DNA from: Saccharina japonica
Taxonomy: Eukaryota; Sar; Phaeophyceae; Laminariales; Laminariaceae
Assembly: GCA_008828725.1 (NCBI GenBank)
Contig: MEHQ01001058.1
Location: 262,161-326,160 of the forward strand
DNA length: 64,000 bases
Direction: 5' to 3'
The notes under the pieces were generated by a model. The model did not search any database. It saw only the letters and a program-made list of their open reading frames with translations, and was not told the DNA's origin. The position numbers and the translations under genes were made by a program. Shown here one piece after another: positions 53,551 through 64,000 of this stretch. Numbering within the stretch: the stretch's first letter is position 1; each line of letters opens with the position of its first letter.

Positions 53551-55407
53551 ATACATATATATCATATAGTATACCTGGTACGTATTAATAGCACATGCAT
53601 ATTTATACATGTTACGAAATATCCTCGTATTGCGATTCATAAATAGAAGTAGACCTTTTTAGAACTACAACACCTGCATTTTTGGAGATAAAACATACCC
53701 GGAAATGTGGTGGAACCGTTACTATTGACTCGATCGTTCTTAGAGATTGGTGAATCATCCCGTCAAACGTATTTGTCAATATAATAAAATACTCGTAACA
53801 TAGTTAATTGTTGTGGCGCTCAAGGTAAAGAAAGGTCTATCCCGCACAAAACCGAGAGAGAGGACTCCCGACAAAAAAAACGTTTGAAAAGACTCGTAAA
53901 GCATGACACGCTGCACACACACGCATGACACGGCACACACCGCACACGCACGCACACGTGACACACGGAACACAGTACTCGTACAGTAGTGGTGAGATAA
54001 TATAAATATTTGCAGAAGAAGTAGAAAAGGATGCACCGAAGAAGGGGCTGGAACTGTCGACCACATCTGCCTAAGAAATCCACTTGGTTTTTGTGTGCTT
54101 CCTGTCTTATATTATGGGGGTCTGGGTTACGTACATTACAAAAAAAAGTATCATAGTCATCACCAAGGATCGAACTCAAGCCTTCAAGCATAAAATCGTG
54201 CATGGTGACCGTTTGCCTATANTTTTTNAAAGATACATTTTCCTTACTGCTACACGATTATTTGTCGCGGCCCGCGTCAGACACACGACAGGCCGCACAT
54301 ACATGATGCAAGCACAGCAGCAAGCAACAACAGCAGAAGAGAGAGAGGTAGTGGTGCCTGATGACGGATGCGAGCCTGCGATGAAGCAACCACTAATTAA
54401 TAGCCACAGCAGTATACGGTGGATCCGCCACAGGCACGTCTGCTGCTTGTGCTTCTAGCCGGGGCTGTGGCGTTGCTTGTGTTCAATGCATGTTGTTTGA
54501 TGTATCGTGGTATTCAAAAGCGGTCATTCATTTCCGGTCAGAGTGGGCGTGGCTCTGTCACACACACAGCAGCAGCAGAACAGAAAAGGGTAGATAGATG
54601 GTGTGGATTATGGACGGTAGGCTCCGATAGACACAGCTAGCCACAGCACTACAGCGCAGATGGGCGTTATTCTGGCACGTACGCATGACACATGGAGCCC
54701 AAGCAGCGGGCAGAAGAGTGGTGGTGGTGGTGTCGTTTGGTGACGGATTGCTGGCTCCTATGAAAGAAACTACTCGTAGCAACAACAGAGCACATCACAG
54801 ATCTGTCTTCGAGGCGCACAGTGTTGTATCACCACTCTGTCCGGAAAAGTAACGTCCGTTTATATAGAGTTTTAATGAACAAAAGTTTCTTACACTTTGG
54901 GACAGCGGAGAATTCGTACATGAGCATCGATCTGCAGGTATGTTACCATGACTCGGAAAATCGCAGGCTTCGACAAAAGCAACTCGTCACGGTACAGCAC
55001 GGATCTGAGGCACGCGCATGCATGGTGTAATGCCTGCTGCTGCTGCTGCTGCTGGGCGGCAGGGTTGTAACATTGAGGTTGTATTGTTTGTAACACGCTC
55101 TCTGCGGTGCTGCTGCTGTTCGTGTGTGCTCCCCGTGCTCTCTGCAAGAAACGCACAAAAAACGCACGACTGAACGAAAACAGGGCCTCACGCAGAGAAA
55201 CCCGGGAAATCGTCTTATCCACTCCCGCGGGAAAAAGAACTTTGAGCGCCCGCCACGCGAGCCACAGAGCTCGGATCGAGCCCAAACCCCGACCAATGTG
55301 TCCGGCCGGGCCTCCCGTGTCGGGGTACTTAGCGTTTTGCCGAAAAGCGCTCGCGCGAAGAGAAAAGTTGCGAAAAGTGCGAAAATTTCACAAACATAAC
55401 TATACAT
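53551..55407 (+). mobile_element. Unit B, copy 4 (inverted)
   Basis: Mirror of 44240-46092, including mirrored Ns at 54222 and 54228. The 73-codon membrane frame is at 54419-54640 (+). A few substitutions distinguish it from its mirror partner (CTCGTCACGG near 54985, where copy 1 has the complement of CTCGTCGCGG). Confidence 0.65.
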
Positions 55408-56525
55408 ATGATAGTTATCGATATACTTGATCGACTGGGTGTCCTTTCAAAAGTAAAACGTATGGCCAGTATCGGCGTAGTATTTAGCGTACACAATGAT
55501 GTAAAAGTACATGGTATGTCCGTCTGTTATATGTGTATGAGCCCAATACGAGATTCAAGGTCTGCGTGTGGTATTGTTTCGGTTTGTATGCTCGTCTATG
55601 CTTCAAACCTGTCACAGAAGCAGTATACCTTTACGTTGCCAGGATATGCGTTGTAGTTGTTGCGTTAGCTGTATAATTATTGAGTACCCGTCGGCAGCGA
55701 TACAGGAACGGTTGGTGTTGTTTCGACGAGGCAAGGGGGTACTAAAAGTTTGTTGCGACCCAGCAACATATTCCACAGGTAAATATGTAGACGACTAAAG
55801 TACAGGGCTTTACATCAACCAAGTACCGAGAGTTGGAACTTTCCGAGAACTTATCGGCATAGGTTCCGGTTGACTAAGTTGGTTTCCGTACTCAAAATCG
55901 ATCATGTACGGAGTACTGATTGCGCCTCCTCCATCGAGGGGCCGTGTCAGAGATTGGCATGCACTGCCGCAGTGTGATAGTGGGCAGTAGCCTATCGATT
56001 TGCTGTCGATAACGCAGTCATCTGACATAGCTTACAGAGCACAGTAGCAGCGTATCGAGCTGTGTGGAAGTTTCAGAGTGTGGAGTCAGTTATCATGTTT
56101 CATGCGACGGAACCCCACCAAACCGCTCAATTTTTCCCCGAGATCTCTCTTTACCGTTAGTTTTTGTTTGTTTGGTTTTCCCTTTTGTCGAGTAGTGAGT
56201 CAGATACGCCTACAGCGGCTCACGGCTCTATCCAGGGACTGCTGTACTTGTATTGACAACAACTGCCGACATGGAAAAGACCAGCCCTTGACATATCATC
56301 TGTTGAGAGTAGCAAGCCGCCGCGCGCAAGAGGTACCCATCGGAGCGTCGAACCCCGAATTGACATTGACCGCCTAGCCTTGTAGGTGTTGTCCTGACGA
56401 TAATTAGCAGCGAGGTACACGCACACAGCCTCGTGCGGACATCCCGCTGAGAGGTGAGTAGTAACAGCCGCTACTTTAGCGTGTGTGTAGGTAATATACT
56501 GGGCGTGTTCCCATTTGTTTGCCGC
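55408..56525 (+). mobile_element. LTR-like unit A, copy 2 (inverted)
   Basis: Mirror of copy 1, near-identical to about 56190. Outward from there it is alignable but diverged (GGTAATATACTGGGCGTG end at 56491-56508). Confidence 0.6.
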
Positions 56526-56639
56526 CTGTCGAACCCCGCCCACCCCCCCCCTCCCCCCCCTCCCTCCTCCTCCCCCCTCCCTCCCGTGGGCGGGGGTTCG
56601 ACAGGCGGCAAACAAATGGGAACACGCCCAGTATATTAC
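56491..56639. repeat. Second inverted junction: 52-bp arms around a C-rich spacer
   Basis: GTAATATACTGGGCGTGTTC through GTCGAACCCCGCCCAC (56491-56543) is repeated in reverse complement at 56586-56639. The spacer is 42 bases of almost pure C and T. Two A units are joined here end to end. Confidence 0.9.
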
Positions 56640-57674
56640 CTCACAACGCTAAATAGCGCACCCTGTTACACCACCTTAGCGGGATGTCCGCACGAGGCGT
56701 GTGGTACTCTGCTAATATGCGTCAGACAACCCACAAGGCAGGCGGTCAATGTCAATCGGGGTTGGCCGATTGGTTACTGCGGGGGCTTCATCTCCAAAGA
56801 TATGACGCAAGGGATAGCTTTCCTCGGCCAGTTGTGTCAATAAAGACAGCAGTCTGGAAGAGCGTGAGCGTGAGGCACGATCGATCACACTCGACAAAAG
56901 GGAAAACCAAACAAACAAAAACTAACGGTAAAGAGAGATCTCGGGGAAAAATTGAGCGGTTTGGTGGGGTTCCGTCGCATGAAACATGATAACTGACTCC
57001 ACACTCTGAAACTTCCACACAGCTCGATACGCTGCTACTGTGCTCTGTAAGCTATGTCAGATGACTGCGTTATCGACAGCAAATCGATAGGCTACTGCCC
57101 ACTATCACACTGCGGCAGTGCATGCCAATCTCTGACACGGCCCCTCGATGGAGGAGGCGCAATCAGTACTCCGTACATGATCGATTTTGAGTACGGAAAC
57201 CAACTTAGTCAACCGGAACCTATGCCGATAAGTTCTCGGAAAGTTCCAACTCTCGGTACTTGGTTGATGTAAAGCCCTGTACTTTAGTCGTCTACATATT
57301 TACCTGTGGAATATGTTGCTGGGTCGCAACAAACTTTTAGTACCCCCTTGCCTCGTCGAAACAACACCAACCGTTCCTGTATCGCTGCCGACGGGTACTC
57401 AATAATTATACAGCTAACGCAACAACTACAACGCATATCCTGGCAACGTAAAGGTATACTGCTTCTGTGACAGGTTTGAAGCATAGACGAGCATACAAAC
57501 CGAAACAATACCACACGCAGACCTTGAATCTCGTATTGGGCTCATACACATATAACAGACGGACATACCATGTACTTTTACATCATTGTGTACGCTAAAT
57601 ACTACGCCGATACTGGCCATACGTTTTACTTTTGAAAGGACACCCAGTCGATCAAGTATATCGATAACTATCAT
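56625..57674 (-). mobile_element. LTR-like unit A, copy 3
   Basis: Direct orientation, like copy 1. Identical to it from the CGACAAAAGGGAAAACC block (56892) onward. The outer ~250 bases are clearly diverged from both other copies. In element sense this is the 3' LTR of the most complete element (56.6-62.3 kb). Confidence 0.6.
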
Positions 57675-59527
57675 ATGTATAGTTATGTTTGTGAAATTTT
57701 CGCACTTTTCGCAACTTTTCTCTTCGCGCGAGCGCTTTTCGGCAAAACGCTAAGTACCCCGACACGGGAGGCCCGGCCGGACACAATGATCAAAATTTGG
57801 GCTCGATCCGAGCTCTGTGGCTCGCGTGGCGGGCGCTCAAAGTTATTTTTCCCGCGGGAGTGGATAAGACGATTTCCCGGGTTTCTCTGCGTGAGGCCCT
57901 GTTTTCGTTCAGTCGTGCGTTTTTTGTGCGTTTCTTGCAGAGAGCACGGGGAGCACACACGAACAGCAGCAGCACCGCAGAGAGCGTGTTACAAACAGTA
58001 CAACCTCAATGTTACAACCCTGCCGCCCAGCAGCAGCAGCAGCAGCAGGCATTACACCATGCATGCGCGTGCCTCAGATCCGTGCTGTACCGCGACGAGT
58101 TGCTTTTGTCGAAGCCTGCGATTTTCCGAGTCATGGTATCATACCTGCAGATCCATGCTCATGTACGAATCTCTCCGCTGTCCCGAAATGTAAGACACTT
58201 TTGTTAATTAAAACTATATATAAACTGTCGTTACTTTTCCGGACAGAGTGATACAACACTGTGCGCCTCGAAGACAGATCTGTGATGTGCTCTGTTGTTG
58301 CTACGAGTAGTTTCTTTCATAGGAGCCAGCAATCCGTCACCAAACGACACCACCACCACCACTCTTCTGCCCGCTGCTGCTGTTGATGGGCTCCATGTGT
58401 CATGCGTACGTGCCAGAATAACGCCCATCTGCGCTGTAGTGCTGTGGCTAGCTGTGTCTATCGGAGCCTACCGTCCATAATCCACACCATCTATCTACCC
58501 TTTTCTGTTCTGCTGCTGCTGTGTGTGTGACAGAGCCACGCCCACTCTGACCGGAAATGAATGACCGCTTTTGAATACCACGATACATCAAACAACATGC
58601 ATTGAACACAAGCAACGCCACAGCCCCGGCTAGAAGCACAAGCAGCAGACGTGCCTGTGGCGGATCCACCGTATACTGCTGTGGCTATTAATTAGTGGTT
58701 GCTTCATCGCAGGCTCGCATCCGTCATCAGGCACCACTACATCTCTCTCTCTTCTGCTGTTGTTGCTTGCTGCTGTGCTTGCATCATGTATGTGCGGCCT
58801 GTCGTGTGTCTGACGCGGGCCGCGACAAATAATCGTGTAGCAGTAAGGAAAATGTATCTTTGAAAATGTATAGGCAAACGGTCACCATGCACGATTTTAT
58901 GCTTGAAGGCTTGAGTTCGATCCTTGGTGATGACTATGATACTTTTTTTTGTAATGTACGTAACCCAGACCCCCATAATATAAGACAGGAAGCACACAAA
59001 AACCAAGTGGATTTCTTAGGCAGATGTGGTCGACAGTTCCAGCCCCTTCTTCGGTGCATCCTTTTCTACTTCTTCTGCAAATATTTATATTATCTCACCA
59101 CTACTGTACGAGTACTGTGTTCCGTGTGTCACGTGTGCGTGCGTGTGCGGTGTGTGCCGTGTCATGCGTGTGTGTGCAGCGTGTCATGCTTTACGAGTCT
59201 TTTCAAACGTTTTTTTTGTCGGGAGTCCTCTCTCTCGGTTTTGTGCGGGATAGACCTTTCTTTACCTTGAGCGCCACAACAATTAACTATGTTACGAGTA
59301 TTTTATTATATTGACAAATACGTTTGGCGGGATGATTCACCAATCTCTAAGAACGATCGAGTCAATAGTAACGGTTCCACCACATTTCCGGGTATGTTTT
59401 ATCTCCAAAAATGCAGGTGTTGTAGTTCTAAAAAGGTCTACTTCTATTTATGAATCGCAATACGAGGATATTTCGTAACATGTATAAATATGCATGTGCT
59501 ATTAATACGTACCAGGTATACTATATG
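57675..59527 (-). mobile_element. Unit B, copy 5
   Basis: A single copy, not tandem, with more private changes than the others (ACAATGATCAAAATTTGGG near 57782, a CTGTTGA insertion near 58380, and no Ns). The 73-codon membrane frame is again intact at 58448-58669 (-). Confidence 0.65.
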
Positions 59528-61420
59528 ATATATATGCGTATGATACAATATCGCATGCTGCTGTTGTTTTAATATTAATAGTAGGTTTTCGATTCGCCCT
59601 TGCGCCACTCCCCCAGGCACGTCCCGGAGGGGAACCTTGTCGGTTTTATAAAACACAATCCGTACTACTGTAGTATACCGTTTTGTTGTAGTGCCTCAAG
59701 TGTGCATGGACACTTGCATACAGGTTTGTGTTACGTAGGGAGAAGGGCAAGAAGTAATACTAGTGATGCTAAAATGAACAACTACATTTCAAAAACGAAC
59801 AGTATTTTTTAAAGGCCAGTTTGCTGACTAAAAAAAAATAGAAGAAAAAAAAAACAGCCACGTACCACGTGTCTGTCCCACCCTCGTGCAAATAACATGC
59901 GTGATGCCAAAACAACAACAACAACAAAAACCTTGCCGTCAAGGTGGTGCGACCCCAGGCGATGCAGACGTCCTCTTGACGATCCAGCTGGTGATGGGGC
60001 AGCAATCCCAGAAACGATGTTCGCCCAGTCCCAAACGACGATGATGTTGCGGCGACCCCAGAAACGATGTTCCGGGTACAGTCCCAAACGTTGATCATGT
60101 TCAGAGACCCCAGAAGCGACGTCCCCGCAGTCCTAAAAGGTCGATGATGATGCGGCAATCCCAGAAGGCGTTCTTCCTCGGCAGTCCCATAATATGGTAC
60201 TTTGGCCCGATCCCGAAAGACACGACCCCACGCTGCTGTTGCGGCGACTCCAGAAGCTCCGGCAGTCCCGAACGGACGATGCTATAGCGACGACGGAAGG
60301 TGTTTTTTCCAGCGATCCCAGGCGAAGATGTTTGCGGTGATCCCGTCGAAAGTCTCCCCGGCGACCCCGTGTTGATACGATGCCCCGACAGCCCATGACA
60401 ATCGTGATTCTGCTCTAGCGACCCACCCCAGGTAGGTGGCGACCCGGCGGCGCAGTTTCACGAGCAAAAATTCAAAGACCTGGTCGGAAGTCGTCATCGA
60501 AGTTGTATGTTGATTTCTCGCCGGCGTCCGTGGGGCGGGTTTGGGTACTGATCACGGTCGCCGTGTCTGGGCGACCCGTCTGCAGGCGCGGCGCTCCTTG
60601 CATGTAGCACTCTCGGTCGATGCGCATTGTCGTCTTGTGCACAGTAGTACATCGCATTTTACTAGCGCCACCCCGCGATCCAGCCTTCATCTGTCCAGCG
60701 GGGTTGTTCCTTCTCCCGCAGGCCTTGTCAGGCACGGCGCAGCCGATCTGGTAGTGCCCCGGCCTTACCGCAGTTGTGGCAGATGATGATGGTGATGCTG
60801 GGTTCGTGTGCTGGCTCCGCCAACATGACTGTACCACGCCCCGCGATACGTCTACCCTTGCCATTGCAGTGCGACAAATCGTCCAAGTACAGATGCTGCA
60901 TGCAAGCCTAGATATTCGGCAGGTCAAAGTCGGGGTATCTGTATGTCGTCAGCTTGATGCCTCTGTGCCTATCCGGGAGGCCTTGAACGACGATGTCTGC
61001 GAAGTTTCGCTCGGTAACACCAGTCGGCCGCGAAGACGTTTTGGTTACATCACGTAGTTGTCGGGGTCCTCGTCTGGCTCCATAGTTCTAGCCGCGAGGG
61101 GCGCCTGTAGTGCGCGAATGGTCTCGTTTGTGCCCCTTAGATACTTGGACTTGAGTTCCTCTATCGCCTTCTGCCTGTCGCCACGGGTCATACGTTCTTC
61201 TTAGGCGTGGATGGCCACCAGGAGAGCCGCCGCCTTGTCCGTCACTAAGTACAAGATCGCATACAGGTCCTGATTGGCGAGGTCGAATGCGGCCTGCCGT
61301 TTCAGTAGGCCCCCGCCAGGAGTGTACAGCACCCCTCGTTCGTTTCAGCTTGATCCATTTCCTCAATGGGTCCGGACTGACCTCCGATCACGACAAATAT
61401 ACCAGGGTATTATACGCTGA
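59528..61420 (-). mobile_element. Unit C, copy 3
   Basis: Near-identical to copy 1. It has no Ns and continues past the point where the other two copies meet. Minisatellite at about 59945-60410. Confidence 0.7.
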
Positions 61421-61690
61421 GGACCTCGGGTTTCTTGCCGTTGTATGACTCTATTCTTCAATCGGGATTGGCGAGGTTGATTTTGGTGTTGTCGGCGACG
61501 TTCTCCATTTTTTCAGCAGTGCACGCCGACGAGGCAATATTATTAGCGCAAGGAAGGTCTATGCAGGAGTACACAGTTGCAGCTCGCAGCAGCAGCTCCA
61601 AATGACGATGGCCTTGGCAGCTCTGCGAAGAAAAACTCACAGCGGACGCAGCAGCTCGGGCCTCAGGCATAGTAGTCTTCACTCGATGTA
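60475..61690 (-). pseudogene. Ty1/copia-like gag, frameshifted, copy 3 with N-terminal part
   Basis: It has the same broken gag as the other copies, with the zinc knuckle at 60739-60781, but here the upstream part survives. An open frame runs from 61682 (MKTTMPEARAAASAVSFSSQ) through ENVADNTKINLANPD, breaks, and continues with ESYNGKKPE and MDQAETNEG. This is the likely true start of gag. Copies 1 and 2 lack it because they are fused at the centre inside this region. Confidence 0.7.
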
Positions 61691-61699
61691 TCTCGTAGC

Positions 61700-62300
61700 G
61701 AGCTCTGCAGGGCTTACACTATCCGAGACTCGTACGAGCCTATAAACGGGGTTCCCTCACCAGGCCTGTGGCGCGCTGCTGAGCTACTGTCAGTCGGGGT
61801 CAGCGACTAATCGCTGCTCGAGCTTCAGCTCCAAACAGATACCAGTACCTGGTAGTGAACAGAGCGTCGCTCCGTTCCAAAACCAGTTGTGTTGATTACT
61901 GGTGTTGCGACGAGAGGACCGAGAGAGTGTGCGCGTGAGGCACGATCGGCCACACTCGACAAACTAGAAAGTAAAAAGAGCACGAAGCCCCTCGAAACAC
62001 AGCGTGACCCTAACAACATGAAAAAATCTAAAACCCTTGGGTTAATTTGAGTGGTTTAGTAGGGTTGCGCCGCACGGAACACGCGAACTGGACACATTCT
62101 GAGTCTGCCACAACAACAGCTCACTGCGCCGTTGCTGTGCACTACGAGCTACGTATACCAGATGGCTGTGTTACCGACAGCGAGTCGATAGGCTACTGCC
62201 AATCCCTGACTGTTCGTACCGGGGGCACCTGCAACTTCATCGATCGATTTCAGTCGGTCATGCAGTAACGTACACACAGCCAAATCCTATCATGGTCTAC
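61700..62300 (-). mobile_element. LTR-like unit A, diverged copy 4 (likely 5' LTR)
   Basis: Shared phrases with copies 1-3 are TGAGGCACGATCG.CCACACT, GAGTGGTTTAGTAGGGTTGC (copies: GAGCGGTTTGGTGGGGTTCC), ACCGACAGCGAGTCGATAGG (copies: ATCGACAGCAAATCGATAGG), CGATCGATTT and GTCTACATA. The divergence is far greater than between copies of B and C, which is odd for the two LTRs of one element. Confidence 0.6.
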
Positions 62301-63274
62301 ATACAACAACACGGAAAACAACAGAGCGGACGAAGAAGAAGACGCCGGGACTGTTGAGACCAAGCAGCGCAGGGCGTAGGTCTATGTGTTAGCGAGCCCG
62401 CGCGGCTCGGTCGGCTGGCTGGCCCCAATGCACTTGTGCTCACTCACCACTACGTGAGGCTTTATTTTCCCGCAAAAGTGGCTGAAAGGTACAGTAGAGC
62501 TGTGATTCGTAATCGATTAATCTGATTCAATCGTACGATTATACCGACATCGGAATCGCAAAATGGTTGCGATGGTTTTGAGCCCAATTAATAACGTATT
62601 TTACCTGCTATATTGGCCCCATAACCAGCCGGGGGGGGGGGGGTGAATGGGGCTCGCTTTTCACTCGAAAGTCAAGCAAGCTGATTTGTTGGATGCAATC
62701 GATGAGTCGGCTTCGCCGCAACATATTGCATAATTAATCGAACTGTCGCTACGCTTCACAGTACTACTGAGAGCGCTCCCCTCAGTGGCTATACGGGCAC
62801 ACAATATACGGAGATGTACGTAGCTGCCTGCCACTTCCTACCGACGGACAAGAAACAAAAAAAAAACATGCTAAATGCCGGTTCCTTGCTGTCGATAGAA
62901 ATACTTTACAACTGCACTTCAATTTCGGGGACAAATTGCTCAAATTCAGAATCGGAAAGTGTAACCGTACGCAGTGGGAAAAAACTGGGTGAAGGATAGT
63001 CTCCTGAGAAATTGAAAACAAAAAACTGAAAAAAACATTGAAAAAAAAGTAATGTACCTGTCTCTACGCCTATATACCCTTCACCCCGCCGAAGCCGCAG
63101 CAGTCTAAAACCTACTTGCGTCTGAATAGCTACCCATGTGCGAGACGCATCGCAAGGCGGGTCTCGCGCAAAGCCGCGGTTTGATTCGCATCACTTCGCA
63201 TCGCTTCGCACCTTCAGTCGCACTCCCAAAAGCGGTACATATTGACTACGATATTGCGCCGCTTGGGCCCTCAC
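62301..63274. other. Remainder of the large intron
   Basis: No repeat family recognised except a G-run at 62631-62643 and a small CTTCGCATC tandem at 63187-63209. The donor of the 20.5-kb intron is at its right end. Confidence 0.5.
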
Positions 63275-63355
63275 CTCAAGCTGCTTGGCTATGCTGAGCG
63301 CCACCGGTACTGCTAGCGCCGCCGCCGCGTTGTTGGTGATGAGTTCCGTGCAAAT
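63275..63355 (-). CDS. Internal exon of the SLC13-type permease
   Basis: An 81-base exon, 27 codons, in phase 0 at both ends. It reads ICTELITNNAAAALAVPV then ALSIAKQLE. ELxTNNAAAAL is the signature of the second SLC13 membrane hairpin, where substrate and sodium are bound. The acceptor is TTTCCGTGCAG (63356-63366), the donor GAG/GTGAGG. It joins upstream to YGFTM (63846) to give FTM-ICTELITNN, as in the family, and downstream to VSYKPF at 42766. Confidence 0.92.
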
Positions 63356-63845
63356 CTGCACGGAAATATCGAACGATCGAAGGAACGAGAACGGAAATGT
63401 CAAGGTGACGCCATCGGCAAGATACGGCAGTGCCGACCTAGGGACCGACTAATGGAGTGGGGTGGGGTGGGGTAAGGTGAGGTGCAGTGGGGTGGGGTGG
63501 TACAGGTTGTGTCTCATAACTCTTGTACATTCCAAAGAACTGTCGTACCTGTGAGCACTTGACTATAATCAAATACAGCAAAGGTCACCCAACACGAAAA
63601 CGAGCACCATATAGCAAAAGCACGCTAAAATTGACAGGAACATAATAAATTGTCGGGGACCGTTGCATCGAAATTAGAGTAGAAGGCACCCTTTTCCTCT
63701 TCCTTTCATCAACGACCTTCCTTCCATCAACAAGATTTCACACAGCCCCACGCAGTCAACCCCCCATAACCGGGCGAAAACAACGTACCCCTCAAAAACA
63801 AGCTAAACCCTTTCACCTCCCCGGTGTACCCAACGCCGTGCATAC
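63356..63845 (-). other. 490-bp intron of the SLC13-type gene with a G-rich tract
   Basis: GT at 63845-63844 and AG at 63357-63356. The plus strand at 63454-63500 has pentamer-like GGGGT repeats that could form a G-quadruplex in DNA; the transcript would be C-rich there. Confidence 0.85.
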
Positions 63846-64000
63846 CATGGTAAACCCGTAGAGGACGTACAGGCTGGTCGAGGCACTCATGCCGGACTCC
63901 CTGATAGCGTTCCCCGCGTAGCCCGCCAGCCCGCTGTTGGATATCGCCTTGCTAAGCCCGAGGGCCGATCCCACCAGCAGGAGCAGAGCCCAGTCCACGT
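63846..64000 (-). CDS. Exon of the SLC13-type permease, running off the window edge
   Basis: The visible 51 codons read VDWALLLLVGSALGLSKAIS, then NSGLAGYAGNAIRESGMSAS and LYVLYGFTM, ending at the donor ATG/GTATGC. W.LLL..G...L..A...SGLA is the conserved start of the C-terminal half of SLC13 permeases. The N-terminal half and any TrkA-C domains expected for the SAC1/SLT group would lie beyond 64000. Confidence 0.9.

Larger units (their letters stand above)
42767..63274 (-). other. 20.5-kb intron of the SLC13-type gene, filled by an inverted retroelement cluster
   Basis: The donor GAG/GTGAGG at 63275/63274 and the acceptor CACTCAG at 42773-42767 define one intron of 20,508 bases if the assembly is right. 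It contains all copies of units A, B and C, a 12.8-kb near-palindrome, a second inverted junction at 56.56 kb and single-base Ns. The preceding intron of the same gene is only 490 bases, so this one is unusual. Confidence 0.7.

Overview
The window looks like a nuclear contig from an intron-rich, transposon-rich eukaryote. The best guess is a photosynthetic stramenopile such as a brown alga, diatom or relative, but this is inference and the lineage cannot be proven from the sequence. Support comes from short exons with GT-AG borders, a TauE/SafE-type exon, an SLC13 permease related to algal sulfate-type transporters, Ty1/copia-like gag with an HKTT..C segment after the zinc knuckle, and dense MITEs, SINEs and LINE remnants. 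Most open frames longer than 60 codons here are chance frames in repeats. I call only four protein-coding exons (three firmly), belonging to three genes.

Left edge: 141-435 (+) is one internal exon of a TauE/SafE membrane transporter, followed at 535-626 by a decayed second copy of its 3' half. From 1 to 42 kb the sequence is almost all repeats. There is a tRNA-headed SINE family (nine copies). A LINE is present as a 5'-truncated minus copy with an open C-terminal frame (2945-4137) and as a longer, wrecked plus copy (5224-7020). Its 3' UTR, with (AAC)n or (AC)n tails, is scattered many times. Eleven piggyBac-type MITE copies carry TTAA borders; three of them sit inside other repeats and two pairs share a TTAA. 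Several foldback families, minisatellites, homopolymer runs and one 172-base gap fill the rest. A candidate first exon of a signal-anchored protein lies at 23418-23845 (-). A GC-rich patch at 37.8-39.9 kb holds unidentified coding fossils and a 78-bp near-perfect palindrome.

Right part: an SLC13-type permease gene runs on the minus strand from beyond 64000 to its stop at 42566. Its last three exons (63846-64000, 63275-63355, 42566-42766) join in phase across conserved motifs. The last intron is therefore about 20.5 kb, and it contains the most striking structure in the window. This is a non-autonomous copia-like element in the order LTR-like A, 1.85-kb unit B, and frameshifted gag C, repeated as A-B-B-C / C-B-B-A / A-B-C-leader-A. 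The first two blocks form a near-perfect 12.8-13.4 kb palindrome centred on a single N at 49821. Undetermined bases are mirrored across the centre, so either a real hairpin amplification or an assembly artefact must be considered.

Both confidently recognised genes at the two edges encode anion or sulfur-type transporters. Nothing in the sequence shows that they work together.
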